Positions 1 through 12,855 of a stretch of DNA of 64,000 nucleotides are shown piece after piece. The notes below the pieces were generated by a model. It had not been told where the DNA came from and did not search any database. It saw only the letters and a list, made by a program, of their open reading frames with translations. The stretch's first letter is position 1. Every line of letters starts with the position of its first letter. The translations under genes and the position numbers were made by a program. Source of the DNA: Istiophorus platypterus (lineage: Eukaryota > Chordata > Actinopteri > Istiophoriformes > Istiophoridae); contig CM029121.1 of NCBI GenBank assembly GCA_016859345.1, forward strand, positions 27,311,527 to 27,375,526, written 5' to 3'.

Positions 1-1003
<1,003 letters not shown>

Positions 1004-1142
1004 ACAACCAGGTACGGGGGCCCCGGGGGGCCATGAAACAGTAATGTGCATTCTCTACTTCTTTGGAATTACAACACCTTAAATCGAGACGACAGAAACC
1101 GAATCTGTGTGTCCTTGCCGTCGGCGGAACCTCCCCCTCCAG

Positions 1143-1310
1143 GTGGTGAGCATCCCGGCCGGCGGTTCCCTGATGGACTCCACCGTGGCCATGAATTTCC
1201 TCCCCGGCTTCAACCTGGAGGGGTTCCCCAACCGCGACAGCACCAAGTACGCCGAGCCGTACGGCATCGAGACGGCTCACACGCTGGTCAGGGGGACCCT
1301 GCGCTTCAAG
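1143..1310 (+). CDS. aass: aass exon a (first in window)
   Basis: Fifty-six whole codons between a CTCCAG acceptor and a GTGGGT donor, phase 0 at both ends. It reads VVSIPAGGSL through LVRGTLRFK, the saccharopine dehydrogenase core. A 22-unit (AC)n tract starts 11 nt after the donor. Confidence 0.93.
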
Positions 1311-1317
1311 GTGGGTC

Positions 1318-1366
<49 letters not shown>

Positions 1367-4300
1367 AGAAAAAGTTCCGTCAGAGATCCTGACTGGTTCC
1401 AAGTCAATAACTGGGGATGTTCACTTAAAAAAGCAGCGAGTTGTCATTACTGGGACACAGAAACTCTGAAACATTTTTTACTCAAACAGTCCATCAATCA
1501 TCACAATAGTTGCTGGAAATTTTGCATCAAATTAATTGACCAGTTATTTCAGCACGAATCAGGTGAGGTGCTAAGGAATGGTTTCTGCTGTTAGCTTAGT
1601 GTCATGCCTGCACGATATACATAGTTCAAGATATCAGGAAAAAGACCACGACTGTAAATTTGCATCAAACATTCACCTCGACCTGATTGTAGCGTTGCGG
1701 CGTTATACTGCTTTAATACGCTATTGATTATAAAATATATATTAACAATCTTAACCATCAGTTGATTAATGGAGAAATTAATCAGTGGATTAATAACTAA
1801 AACATTGACTCTGCCACCTACAACAGTGAATTCCTCGTTTTACGTGAATGCGTGAGCAATAATAATCTAATGACTTAATATACAATAGTCTGCTGGTCAC
1901 AGGGGACATTTTTCTGCAGTACTTTCACTTGTAATACTTTAGGTCCATCTTTGTGAAAATATTTATGCACTTTTACGTGTAACAGAGTAATTTTTCTGTG
2001 CTTTTACTTAAGGATGTGAATATGTTTTTATTCACTGACGTTTTCGAAGTCTGCTCCTTATTCAGTGTGAGTCTTGGTTGAGCTTTGCTCTCGCTCCGTT
2101 CCACAGGGCTTCTCCAAGGCCATGAGTGGATTCGTCAGACTGGGTCTGATCAACAGCGAGCCCTGTCCCGCCCTGCAGCCCACCTCATCCCCTGTCTCCT
2201 GGGTAAGAGCCTCCGCAGAGGAGCCATTCAGCCACGTTGTGGCGAGGCCGCCGGGCTGCACCTCCCACTGCTCCCACTCCATCCTCCGAGTCCTGTCATT
2301 CGCTTTTATAGAACGAGCTGTTTTGTGGCTCCCCCACTCAAAGCGTCGTGCTGTGGATGTGGTTTTCGCTGAAGAGTCTATTACCATCAATAGCTGCTTG
2401 TCAACATCAAGGCTGCGGCGAGTTGAGGTTTTGTGGCGCTGATGAGAGTTAACAACGGGCGAGATTTGTCATCTTTTATCCTTTTGAGATAAGCGATGAA
2501 AAAACGTAAAAGGGAGAGAAACACAGAGAAGCATGTTAGGAAAGCAAACGATGATAAGCAATCTTTAAACCCTGTCATTTGTCTTTAGAAAAAGAGAAAC
2601 AATCAATAATTTTTTTTATCTGGGAATGTTATAAAAAAAGAAATTGATAAATAGTGGTCCACCTGCAGAATTTAGCCCTGGGGCCCATTGAAAGGTTGAA
2701 TGTGTCTAATCTGCTTTTATCAAAAAGAAGAGTTAGAGATAGTTAAGGAGCTGATGAGGAGCTAGGAGACAAACTAGGACCTACAGGGGAGCTAGGAGAT
2801 GGTCTAGGAGCTGAAGAGGAGCTAGGAGACAAACTAGGACCTACAGGGGAGCTAGGAGATGGTCTAGGAGCTATAGAGGAGCTAGGAGACAGATTAGGAG
2901 CTAAAGAGGAACTAGGAGACGGTCTAGGAGCTGAAGAGGAGCTAGGAGACAAACTAGGACCTACAGGGGAGCTAGGAGATGGTCTAGGAGCTATAGAGGA
3001 GCTAGGAGACAGATTAGGAGCTATAGAGGAGCTAGGGGACAGATTAGGAGCTATAGAGGAGCTAGGGGACAGATTAGGATGTGATGGTCTCAGAAGCTGA
3101 CGTGTCCCGTCCCCTCCACAGAAAGAGCTGCTCTGTAAGCAGATGGGGTTGTCGTCCTCTCTGTCCCATGATGCTTTCGAGGAAGCCGTGTACCAACGCC
3201 TCGGGAGGGACGACTTCAGGATGGACACGCTGAGATGGTGAGAGGCCAGAGACGGCCCGTACTTATCGAGCCGGCCTGTAGGGGGCGCGCCGACAGGAAA
3301 GCAGGTCCCTGCCGGACCTTTGGTACCACGTCATCACATCTGGTAACATCTAGAGTGTCCAGCTCAGTCCAGTTTGTTTAAAGTTTCAATACCTGCAGGC
3401 AAAACATGCTCTTACAGTGAGGACAGTAAAGTTTATGTTGATTATTTATAGTCCAATAATTATAATGAAACCAATATATTAAAATCTACAATTTAATACA
3501 TTTAAATATTTGATTTAAAGGTATTTTAACTACATCAAGTTGAAACTGACTCGACTGAAAAACTATAATCGCAGCTATAGTGGTAGCTTAACAGGTTTTT
3601 TAAATTCTCTTCCCTTACTATTGGAATTAGCTGATGCCTCATTGAATTAAGTAGAATAAAAAACTGAAGATGTTGGATTTCTTTTACTAACATGTAACAG
3701 TTTTGGGGGAAAAAATTGAAAGGTAAATTTACTTTTAGCTGTAGCTAAAGCTAGCACCCTTTGGATGTCCATTTGTCTGTGGAGCCTGGCTCCAAGCGGC
3801 TGCTCCTCTTCTTTGCACTTTTTCACTTCCTGCCTTAAGTGGCGTGGGGCGCACGTTCATTAATTTACCCCCCCCCCCAAGGGTGTCTTCAGTGCGAGGC
3901 TCCGCGGCGTCATTGTTCTGCCGCTGCCGGCGGCGAAGGGAAGAGGGGCCGCCGCTAGCATTGAATGGTAAATTTGCCTCCGGCGGTAAAAGTGAACTGT
4001 TTGAAACATTCCGTCTCTGCCTTTAAAAACGGTGAAAAGCCGTTGTGCTCGTGGCTCAGACTGAATGACTTGTTGTTCATTTATTCAATTCACCAGCAAA
4101 GCAGCGACAAAAGCAACTGCTCATCTCTTAGACTTAGCCAAGGATGTGTGGGCCGCCGCTGCCATAGTGCTGCCAGGGTGTTAAAGCAAGAGTAATTTTC
4201 TTTTAAAGCTTTTAATACAGCTTTGTGAAGGTCATTTTATTGTGAGGAAGAGTCTTGAGTTATTTATTTATTTTTCCTTTTTCTTTTTGTCTCCCTTTGC

Positions 4301-6374
4301 TCAGGTTTGGGATGCTGAGCGACCAATCAGTGCCTCAGGCCGACAGTATCCTGGCGGCTCTGGCGAAACATCTGGAAGCCAAACTTTCCTTCGGTGAGAA
4401 TCACGCTCCGTTTATTTAATTAAAAACAATCCGTAAGAAGAACAAAACAGGATCAGGTTCTCTGCGGGTCTTGCAGAAAGAGTCTTACAAAACACTGAAT
4501 TTAGCTTCCTCAAAAAGTCCTTAAAAGGTATTAAAAAAATTCTTGAATTTAATTTAAAGAGGTCTTAAATTTTTTTATCTCGCCAGTGATGTTTAAAAAA
4601 ATGTTTCTGTACATAAATTTTTCTTAAAACCATCTCCAGTTCTATTATCCATGACCAAGGACCTTTAAAAAATCATGAAAAATTGTATGTGGACCTTGAA
4701 TTAATTTGTTATTTTTCAGTTGGTTAATCCATCCATTTATCAATTTTTATTTATTTATTTATGTTTTGAGTTTATTGATTAATTAATGACTTTATCATAA
4801 ATTATTGTAATCAGGGCTGCAAATAAGATTATTTATTTACTATCCATTAACTGTTTGGTCTATTCAACATTAGAAAACAATTAAAAAATACCAGAAATCA
4901 CAATTTTCTTAAGCCTGAGTTTGTCCAGCCATCAAATGACAAAGGACAATATATGTCTGTCATTGGGTAATTTTTCTGTGGATCAGTTAAATTAATTAAT
5001 CTGTATAACAAGTACAGACAAAATTGTGATATAGCTGTTGGAAAATTTCATGTACCTGGTAAACTATTCTAGTCCATATCATTTCTACTAGTTTTTATTG
5101 ATATTCATATTGAACTGGTATCAGATTTTCATTCTGTGTGGTAATAAATATTGAATTTTTGAACGCTGCACAAACCCTGTTATACTAGTAAATAAACTCC
5201 TGACGACTTGCTCTCTCATGGTCAGATAAGGGTGAGCGAGACATGATCATCATGAGGAACGACGTGGGGCTGCGCCACCCGACGGGTGAGCTGGAGACCA
5301 AACACGTCAGCCTGGTGGTGTACGGTGACCCCAACGGTTTCTCCGCCATGGCCAAGACTGTGGGATACCCGGCAGCCATCGCTGCTCGCATGGTCCTCGA
5401 CGGTCAGTAACCGCACTCGGGACGGTTTCTGGTTCCTGATGTCTGAAATTTTTCATTCACGCACTTGTACGTTGATGGTTACAGCCGCTGCAGTTAAAGA
5501 AATAAGCTGCATGTTTCGTAAAAATGAATAGATAACTAGATAGCATGAAGTCTAGGGACAGACACTGATTTTAAGGCACCATTAATATACAATAAATTAA
5601 ATGTTGCCATTTGATTAATTCAGATTTTCATTGTCCCAAAAAGCTGTAAGGCTTTAAAAACACAATAAAACAATGAGACAATTGAAGACAATAAAGGTTT
5701 GAATACTAGAGTATAATAAAGGTAAATAAGCTTTGAAGGTCACCAAAACTGGATTAAGCTTTGTTGGAAACCAAGACACATTTAATGATATATTTGTATT
5801 AAGTGTATTAAATGTATTAAATGCGCATGAAAAAAAACATAAATTTGGACTCGTTACACTGATATTTGGGAACTTGTGTTTCTGACTAGGTACAGGTTTT
5901 TTTAAAATAACTAAGATTTATGTTTGTTCTGTTGGTATGAGAGGCTAATGTTAGTTTGTCTTTTCAGTTCAGGAGCAAATGTTAGTTTTCCCATTGGTCC
6001 GAGAAGTTTTATCCAATAAGTCTGTGAAGCTAACATAAGTTTGTCCTGTCAGTCCGTAAAGACAACGTTAGTTTCAACCAGTCAGTCTGTGAAGCTAACG
6101 TTAGTTTGTCCCGTTGGTTCGAGAAGCTAACGTTAGTTTTCTTTGGTGCTTTACTGACAAATTCATCCACAAACGGCAGATAGTGCCGAAGGTGTTAGAT
6201 ATTCTATCCCCGAAGCTGCCGTTTGAAATTAAATCTATGTGTTTGCTCTCTGCAGGTGAAATCAATACAAAGGGTCTGGTGGTTCCGATGACCAAGGATA
6301 TCTATGGGCCGGCGCTGGCCCGACTGAAGGAGGAGGGACTGCACTTCATATCCAAAAGCACCCTGGAGGAGTAG
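1143..6374 (+). CDS. aass: aass, 3' part: saccharopine dehydrogenase half of alpha-aminoadipic semialdehyde synthase
   Basis: Six coding exons join in one frame: 1143-1310, 2107-2202, 3122-3237, 4305-4393, 5226-5402 and 6256-6374 (765 nt, 254 residues plus TAG). All introns are GT-AG and phases match at each junction. The protein is recognised as the C-terminal end of the bifunctional mitochondrial enzyme of lysine degradation: a lysine-ketoglutarate reductase half (upstream, not in the window) and a saccharopine dehydrogenase half, which converts saccharopine with NAD+ to glutamate and aminoadipate semialdehyde. Landmarks are VVSIPAGGSLMDSTVAMNF near the start, KAMSGFVRLGLIN in the middle, and GFSAMAKTVGYPAA then KEEGLHFISKSTLEE at the end. 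The downstream neighbour ptprz1 is convergent, as in human 7q31. The gene begins left of the window, so it is partial here but not broken. The call is firm; exon edges were read by eye. Confidence 0.95.
1322..1365. repeat. (AC)22 microsatellite
   Basis: Perfect 44-nt tract, 11 nt downstream of the aass exon a donor. Confidence 0.97.
1366..2106 (+). other. aass intron, unique AT-rich DNA
   Basis: Rest of the intron between exons a and b. AT-rich. Around 1735-1800 it has GATTAAT-rich text resembling the dispersed GATTAATCG repeat, too degraded to call. No other gene seen. Confidence 0.6.
2107..2202 (+). CDS. aass: aass exon b
   Basis: Thirty-two whole codons, acceptor CCACAG, donor GTAAGA. 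It reads GFSKAMSGFVRLGLINSEP and ends SPVSW, a conserved stretch of the saccharopine dehydrogenase C-terminal lobe. Confidence 0.93.
2744..3080. repeat. 30-bp minisatellite, about 11 copies
   Basis: Tandem 30-bp units, each beginning GCTAGGAGA and carrying two or three CTAGG motifs. Two unit types alternate, so higher-order 60-bp periods are visible from 2761. As 30 is a multiple of 3 the - strand stays open across the array (a 161-codon frame, 3228-2743, of repeated SPSS-type text); I treat that frame as fortuitous. The array lies in the aass intron before exon c. Confidence 0.95.
3122..3237 (+). CDS. aass: aass exon c
   Basis: 116 nt, reading KELLCKQMGLSSSLSHDAF and ending DDFRMDTLR plus two bases of a split Trp codon. 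The donor is GTGAGA. Its acceptor lies about 40 nt after the end of a 30-bp minisatellite. Confidence 0.93.
4305..4393 (+). CDS. aass: aass exon d
   Basis: 89 nt; its first base completes the Trp codon. It then reads FGMLSDQSVPQADSILAAL and ends KLSF, with one base of an Asp codon before GTGAGA. The acceptor follows a long T-rich tract. Confidence 0.93.
4394..5225 (+). other. aass intron with a decayed dispersed repeat
   Basis: AT-rich intron. 4815-4960 looks like a reverse-oriented fragment of the dispersed GATTAATCG-type repeat (GGGCTGCAAATAA at one end, then CTGTTTGGTCTATT and ATCACAATTTTC). Otherwise nothing recognised. Confidence 0.5.
5226..5402 (+). CDS. aass: aass exon e
   Basis: 177 nt, reading DKGERDMIIMRNDVGLRHP, then VSLVVYGDPNGFSAMAKTV, ending MVLD plus one base. 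The GFSAMAKTVG stretch is a strong family match. Acceptor GGTCAG, donor GTCAGT (a weak donor). Confidence 0.93.
5933..6143. repeat. degenerate tandem GCTAACGTTAG repeat in the last aass intron
   Basis: Five or six imperfect copies, roughly 40 bp apart, of a unit containing AAGCTAACGTTAGTTTGTCC, with variants such as GGCTAATGTTAG and AGACAACGTTAG. The same motif recurs at 7795-8030 beyond the gene. Confidence 0.8.
6256..6374 (+). CDS. aass: aass last coding exon
   Basis: 119 nt from a CTGCAG acceptor, reading GEINTKGLVVPMTKDIYGP and ending SKSTLEE, then TAG at 6372-6374. It sets the C-terminus of the enzyme. Confidence 0.94.
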
Positions 6375-6550
6375 CGCTGGGCCTTGGGAGGACCACCAAC
6401 ACCACGCTTTAAATGCTGTCCAGCAAGTCAAGCAATAATGTATAAAATCCATGCACTGTTATCTGCCTTTTCACTTACTATATCAGATCGAAACGCTCAC
6501 CTGTCTGCAAACATTAGTACTTTTCAATAAATATGTAAAAGGGAAAGGGA
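6375..6550 (+). other. aass: aass 3' UTR
   Basis: Untranslated tail after the TAG. A canonical AATAAA lies at 6526-6531, about 150 nt past the stop, so cleavage is expected near 6545-6555. The right edge is inferred. Confidence 0.7.
6526..6531 (+). terminator. aass polyadenylation signal
   Basis: AATAAA hexamer, the first canonical one after the stop codon on this strand. A short TA-rich then G-rich stretch follows, in line with a cleavage site. Confidence 0.7.
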
Positions 6551-9500
6551 GGGGGCTTTTAAAGCTGAAAAACACCAAAAAGGTAAAATGTTTGCAACCC
6601 CAAAAGTTATTTTTATTGTGTTGAAATGAAAGACTATTTGGCGATACTAAAAGAATGCGTTTTTTAGTTTTAGGTCAGAAAGCATAAAACGACAGCTGGT
6701 GGTGTTTCTCTGTAGTTGGAGGTGTAATGTCGGCGTCCCGGGTCTCACGGTTAAGTCACTTTTTCGCCGACGTCGACAGAAGTTCTACTGTGAAGAAGGG
6801 CAGAGGTCGACGGATCGAAACACGGTTTCAGGCATCAAGACGTTTAAAGCGTTAAAAATACAACCAACCAAAAAAAGCACCTACACCACTTCACCGATCA
6901 GGTGAAGAACTACCAGGGGAACAAGGTCTGGATCGGGATCTGACCAAAGGTCCCAGAGACTCCACGTTAAATTCTGAGATCAGACATAAAAGCCAGGTCA
7001 GCACCGACCACACGTTTTCACCGGTTACAAACCAAATAAAAACGAGGCCTCGGCGGAGAGTGAGTCGTTCTTCATTAACCCCTCTGCAATCATGAAGGTT
7101 AGAAAATCAACTGAAGCTGTTCGACCTCGCCACGTTTGACCGTCTTAATTAAACAGTCCGACAAAGCCAGGTCGACGATGCACTGACCCTCAGACTGGGT
7201 CAAACTCAACGAGTCCTGTAGATACCGATGGCTCCAACGGAGACGTTATAATCAGGCCATGACTCCATCGAGCCGCTTGGTGGCAACTCTGACGAAGCCG
7301 AGAGCAGCTGCTCGGATCTTTTCAGTCGGTCTGATCGTAACTTTTATCACGAGTATCGATCCGTTTTTTGGTGCTTATACAGTATTATGGAACTGATTTA
7401 GCTCGAGTCTCAACGCGTCAAAAACGTGTGATAACAGGAGTAAAGTATTTTCATTTGCGATGCGCCCGACATGAACTAGAGGAGCTCAAAGTATGAGATC
7501 GGAATCCTTTGAGCACCACTTTATTATCTTGTAATTATTTGTTTCTGATCCTCTCAGTCTCGTTATCCAGAAAAGACCCCGTGTTGAGGATGTAGTGACT
7601 GACCCCGTAGTGATTTAACCAAAGATTCACTGCGTATACACTAGGTAACAAAAAGCTAATGTTAATGCTAGTCAGCAGTTAGCTAGGTAGCTCTGTAACA
7701 GTCGGATCGTTGGAAGGAAGAATAGTCAAAATCTATCAGTTAATTTTTTAAACGACCTGAATCAGGACGGACATTAATGTTGGTACGTCCTGTCATGTTG
7801 TCAAAATAACGTTAGCGCTTTCTATCAGTGTGTGAAGCTAACGTTTGTTATATTAGCATGTCCTTTCATTCTGTCGAGCTAATGTTAGCTCTTTCTATCA
7901 GTCTCTGAGCCAAACGTTAGCGCTTTCTACTCTGAAGCTAACGTTTGCTGCGTTAGCGTGTCCTTTCATTCTGTCGAGCTAACAATTAGTTTGTTCTATA
8001 AGTCAGTGAAGCTAACGTTAGCTAAACAGCTAAGGTGGAGGGCAGCTAATAAACGTGTCACTAATTGCCACCACTTTATTTTGACTCCCCTAATTCAGCA
8101 TTCAGAAGCTTTTTATCAACATTCAATAACACTTATATCTACTCACAGCGACGTTATAGTGTGTTAGAAACTTTTTATGGAATGTTTATACGGTGCTAAT
8201 ATAAATGCTAAAGCAGGGAAATTAAAGTATTACCCACAATTTTTAGTTGCATCGTCCGGTGTGATCTACCTGCAGTTGATCAGCATCACCTACTACATGT
8301 AGCTGCTGTCATTACATGTAACACAACCTCTACGAGTCCGGTTTACCCCTAATGTGTTATCATGTTGGCTAAATTGGTCGGTTTTCCTATGGACGGCTAG
8401 TAAAGATTACTTAGCTCTGTTAAATCAGTTAAAAAAATCTGAATGAGTCACATAATTTATCTGATTATTAAAAGAATAAACTTTGAATTTGTGTTTAGAC
8501 ATAAAAAAGGCATTTACACTTTGTTATATGACAATCAAGCCAAAGGCCTGGGGCTAAATCAATAGAAATTAGCTATTTTAGCAAAAATCTTTTTTTTTAA
8601 CTCATGGATTATCGCAAAAATAAGCATTAACACCACAACTGTTTTAATCATCAAATATTATTTAACTCCTGATGGATTCGGAAACTGAAACATGATCAGT
8701 AACAGCGGCGCTCGGCTCAGAGTTCGGAGTCTTAAATTGTTTTAATGACTGAATCCTGTGTTTCTAAAGTTCTCTCAGACTGGTGAGTATTTATTCGCTG
8801 AGCAATATTTATTTTATTATTTTCACTTTAAATGGGGAAAAAAAATTTTATGTACCCGAGGTATATTTTTAAAAATGATATATCATTATGTACTCGTTAT
8901 ATGTAGTTTATATGTTTGGCGTTCAAAGGGTTTGGAACAGCAGTGTGTTGTTTGATATTTTGGTAGATTTGTAGGTTTTAGTCTGAATGACACAAAAACG
9001 TGTGTCCATCAGATTTAAAAAAAAAAAAAAAAAAAATCAAAAGGTTTCACATGTTCAAGTGAAACCATAAATCACATCAACACCACCATGTGTTCCTGTT
9101 TGTCAACTGGAATTGAAATATCTGAAAGACGGGGTTGGATTGACCTGCTGATAAACCTTTAAACGAAGACGGTTTTTCTTTTCGTCTTTTTTTTTTTTCT
9201 TTTTGTAACGTTTCACTCGACATTTATGAAGTTCATGATCACAAAATGCGCATTCATATGCACAAGCTTGTTCTGATGGCATGTTTTCACTTCGTTAAAA
9301 TATGAAAATGGTTACATCAATAAAAAAATTGTTCTATTCTTACTTCCTCTTTCATCATTTACACACAGAAAATAGCATTGTTAATTGTTAATTGTACCAA
9401 TCTCTGCATTATTATTTTTTTTTTATCAGCACTTAAGTTTATTAATGCATCTCTTCAACGTAAATGTGGTTAATTCAATTATTTTATTAACAGATTTTAT

Positions 9501-12160
9501 TGTTTCATTATAATTAAACAGCCTTTTTTTTTTAGCCTTTTGGCACATTACAGCCATTTTTTTAAATTTATCAAATGAAAGGTAATTTGTGTAATTTCTG
9601 TGAATAGTTCAGTAATTTCATTCGGGTTCCACAGTATCCAGGTCAAGGCAATAGTCATGGGAAGGATGTACAGTTTAAACCTGCGAATTAAATCAAAACC
9701 TCCTGAATGAAAACAAACCAGCTCAGGTATGTAGAATCCTTTAAGTTTTTCCTTCAAAATGGTTTTACAGACTCCATTCACGTCTTGGAGTCTCCAGTCG
9801 GGCACAGGGTCGGGGTTTTTTTTTTGTGCTCCAGATTTACCTTGTCAACTCTTATATTTCCTCCCGAGGGAGAAAACTGGGGTGAATGAGGCTGATACCA
9901 TCTGAGAATCCCGTTGCAAACTTGTCATCGGTATCCGCTCGGAAGATGAAACGGCGGTGGATCCCACGTCATCGCCAGGCTGCGGGTGAGCTGTCATTGG
10001 TTGTTTTTGATTAACCCGGCAGTTATTTCTGCAATAAAACCAGCTAATCGCTGAGGTCAAGGCGATGTCTTGAAACTTCGGCCTGTTGATCGTAACTAAA
10101 TTAACCTCAGGATGATTCCTTTGCTGCCTTTGACCTCTGGAGAACCATCTTTTTTTCCTGAGGAAAATAGGCCAATTCCCTGGAAAATATAGATTTTTGT
10201 TGTTTTTTTTTTTTTTTAATTTTATTTTTAATGGCGGAGCACACAACTGAATTTCAGCTAGTGAACTTTTTTAATCCAACCATGTCAGTCAGCCAAGCCA
10301 TTTTTTTTGTTTGGTTGTATATTCTGGTTCCATTTAAACAAGTAATCAGTTCTAGTGAAGGTGGTCGATTAGCACAGCACATGTGGTACTTTGCTTAGTT
10401 ATTTCTAATTATTCCACTAAATTCATATAAAAAGCTGTTACCGTTTACTTTTCAAATTGATATTTTACATACAAAATGTATGAATACTTTATATAACATG
10501 ATGTATTGTTAGAAACTAGTGTTAAAACCACCCGAAAGTGTATGGATGTAGTCAACATTAGCTTCACTACAGTAAAATTCGGCTTACTTGGTAATGAATA
10601 GAAATGTACATATGTTGTAGCTCAAGTACATTTTGTTGAGAATATTTATGTACTTCAACACAAGTACAGTATTAGATACAGGACTTCTGAACTCCGACTG
10701 TGGCTTAGATCTGTCAGTCAAAGGTCTTGTCAACCAGAGCCTGAACTAGAAAGCAGTTAAATCATGTAAATATTCCACATTTTCATTTCTAATCCTGCTC
10801 CGACATCTTCTAGGCCTCCAGCTCAGCTCCTCTGGGAAAAAAAACAATACAAAAAAGAAGACACTCCATTCCACTCAATTTGGAGGCAGCCATGCAAACT
10901 AGGCCACTGAGCAGGGGATAATTGGGCATGTAATTATGAAAAAGTCAAAAATGCAAATGAGGGTGTGGATACGGCGGCTGGTCAAGATGACGTCTGGACA
11001 CTTGACCCATTTTCGGTCCTGAAAAGACGCGTTTCTTGCGGAGTCTTACCCTGGATTAACGCATGGGAAATCAATCGGGATAACTGGTACAGCGCAGGGA
11101 TTAAGGCATGACTCCATAAGGGAAAATATATAATCCACAGGTCGGATGGGGCTCGTTTTTCATCAGACCGTGACTGATGAAAGTTTCTCAGTTTCTGCGT
11201 TGGTGTTGCTGAGACCTCTCTCACTCGTGGGGTCACAGGGGTGTTTGCGCCACCTTCCATCTGGACGCCTCTGGCCTTCCTGTTGATGGGTCGTCCGCGA
11301 GGCTACTAGTCTGCTGCTGTAAGTTGCTTTGCATGAACACACCAGCCAAAGTCCTGAAATGTAAATGTAACCCGCTTTCTCTGCCAGCATTTGATTGGCT
11401 CTTTTTCTTCTTCCTTCCAAGAGTCACTTCAACATTCAGATTTTATTTTTTAAATCCCTGGAATCTCAAGTACAAAGATGGTTTTTAAGACGCAAAAGTA
11501 ACTAGATGTTAAATATCTCACCAGCTATGGGCTGAATTAATATAAGATTTGCTGGGGATATTCATGGTCGTCAGAGGATTAACCCTAATTCTTCTGATAG
11601 TCCCCTGACGTGTCCTCTAGTGCCACTAGCAGGAGAAAATCTTCACCTCTACTCAAGAAGAAATCACAACCTAAGGATCAGATTTTAATAAACTGTCCTG
11701 ACCACATTTGTGCTTCTCAGAAGATGAACCTGGTTTGATGTCACACCTCCCTTAACCCCCTCCCTTCATGAAACATGTTCAAAACGCGAAGGTAAGTTTT
11801 ACCAGCGCTGCATTTCTAGTTGTAGCTCTGTACACCGGAACAAAACACTCGAACAGCCTCTCACGTTGGTGTTTCACTTATTTAATCCCCTAGCTAATAA
11901 TCCAGCAGTGTTTCATGTCCAGCTAAAAAAACAAAAAACAAAAACAAACAAATATGTCAGTACCCCATGCATCACATTTAGTCTGTTACAAAATCCAGAA
12001 TATAAAAGCATTAATGTTCTCGTACTAAGCAATTAGAATTAAACCATAGCATTTTGAATGCTCTAAAAAATGGTAAAATATAAAAATCTAAAAGTATAAA
12101 TAGAAATTTGGTCCATCGAGGTGATTACTATATTATTATTTACATTAGATTATTATTTTT
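6551..12160. other. convergent intergenic region
   Basis: About 5.6 kb between the 3' ends of aass and ptprz1. It is mostly unique AT-rich DNA with poly-A/T runs (for example 9010-9034 and 10200-10220) and the 7795-8030 repeat cluster. No exon with family resemblance, tRNA or rRNA was seen. The reading frames at 9548-9805, 9845-10246 and 10982-11427 have no recognisable protein content. Confidence 0.6.
7795..8030. repeat. GCTAACGTTAG repeat cluster with a 100-bp duplication
   Basis: Repeated AAGCTAACGTT, CTTTCTATCAGT and GTCCTTTCATTCTGTCGAG motifs. GAAGCTAACGTTTG at 7833 recurs at 7933, so one higher-order period is exactly 100 bp. It shares the core unit with 5933-6143. Confidence 0.8.
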
Positions 12161-12166
12161 TTTATT
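12161..12166 (-). terminator. candidate ptprz1 polyadenylation signal
   Basis: AATAAA on the - strand, about 550 nt after the stop. A second candidate is at 11442-11447. Confidence 0.4.
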
Positions 12167-12711
12167 ATTATTCCAGGCCCTTATTTTATATTTGACTTCA
12201 ACAGCAAACTGCTGCTACTGTTGCGATGGTATTTACAGAGAGTTCAGTGCACAAGCTCTATAAAAGACAAGCTAACAAAATATCTCATTTGATGTAAAAA
12301 GACATGTTTTTTTCCCTTTTTTTAAATCCCATTTGGCTCAGTGCCAATAAATACAAAGTTTTAGGAAAAGTTAGTAAATTGAGTGAAATATCTTGGGGCA
12401 GTAAAGCGTTAAAACGTCAGACAGTTAGTCTACAGCTCGTATCAAAGTTAGACGTACAGGGTGAAAAAGTACAAAAAAGGCACACATTACAAAACCATGG
12501 GGAGTCCAGATCCAGCACAGGAGAAACTTGTTTGGTTCACGCCAGCCTCAAACGACAACACACAGTCCTGAATGACAAGGGTTGTTGTTTTTTAAATTCA
12601 GTAGCCGTGGCGTGTGTCTGGCATCAGGAGAAGTTCTGTTGGAACCAAGGCTGTTGCCCATTTGTAAAAGTTCTTTGTGGGTTGGTTGTTTTTTTTTTTG
12701 GGGGGGGGCAA
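12161..12711 (-). other. ptprz1: ptprz1 3' UTR (extent uncertain)
   Basis: Downstream of the TAA on the - strand. An AATAAA on this strand lies at 12166-12161 and another at 11447-11442. Which one is used cannot be told from sequence. A C-run with T/A tracts lies just past the stop. Confidence 0.5.
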
Positions 12712-12855
12712 TTACACCAGGGATTCGAGGCTCTCTGCGGTGCTGGCAGTTCCAACCACGATGGTGCCGTTGTTGTCGGAGGACTGGAGGGTTTTCTCAT
12801 CTTCTTGCGTCCCAATGAGACTCAGCATGGCTTTGTACAGGAACTGGTACTGCTC
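12712..12855 (-). CDS. ptprz1: ptprz1 last exon: C-terminus with PDZ-binding motif
   Basis: Forty-seven codons plus TAA (12714-12712): EQYQFLYKAMLSLIGTQED, then a variable tail, ending TAESLESLV. The ESLV end is the class I PDZ ligand by which mammalian PTPRZ1 binds PSD-95-type scaffolds. The acceptor is TTCAAG, an unusual AAG. Confidence 0.94.
   Translation of the reverse strand, partial: EQYQFLYKAMLSLIGTQEDEKTLQSSDNNGTIVVGTASTAESLESLV

Noticed and set aside
2743..3228. 161-codon - strand frame with SPSSS repeats
   Set aside because: Forced open by a 30-bp repeat and antisense to an aass exon; no family resemblance.
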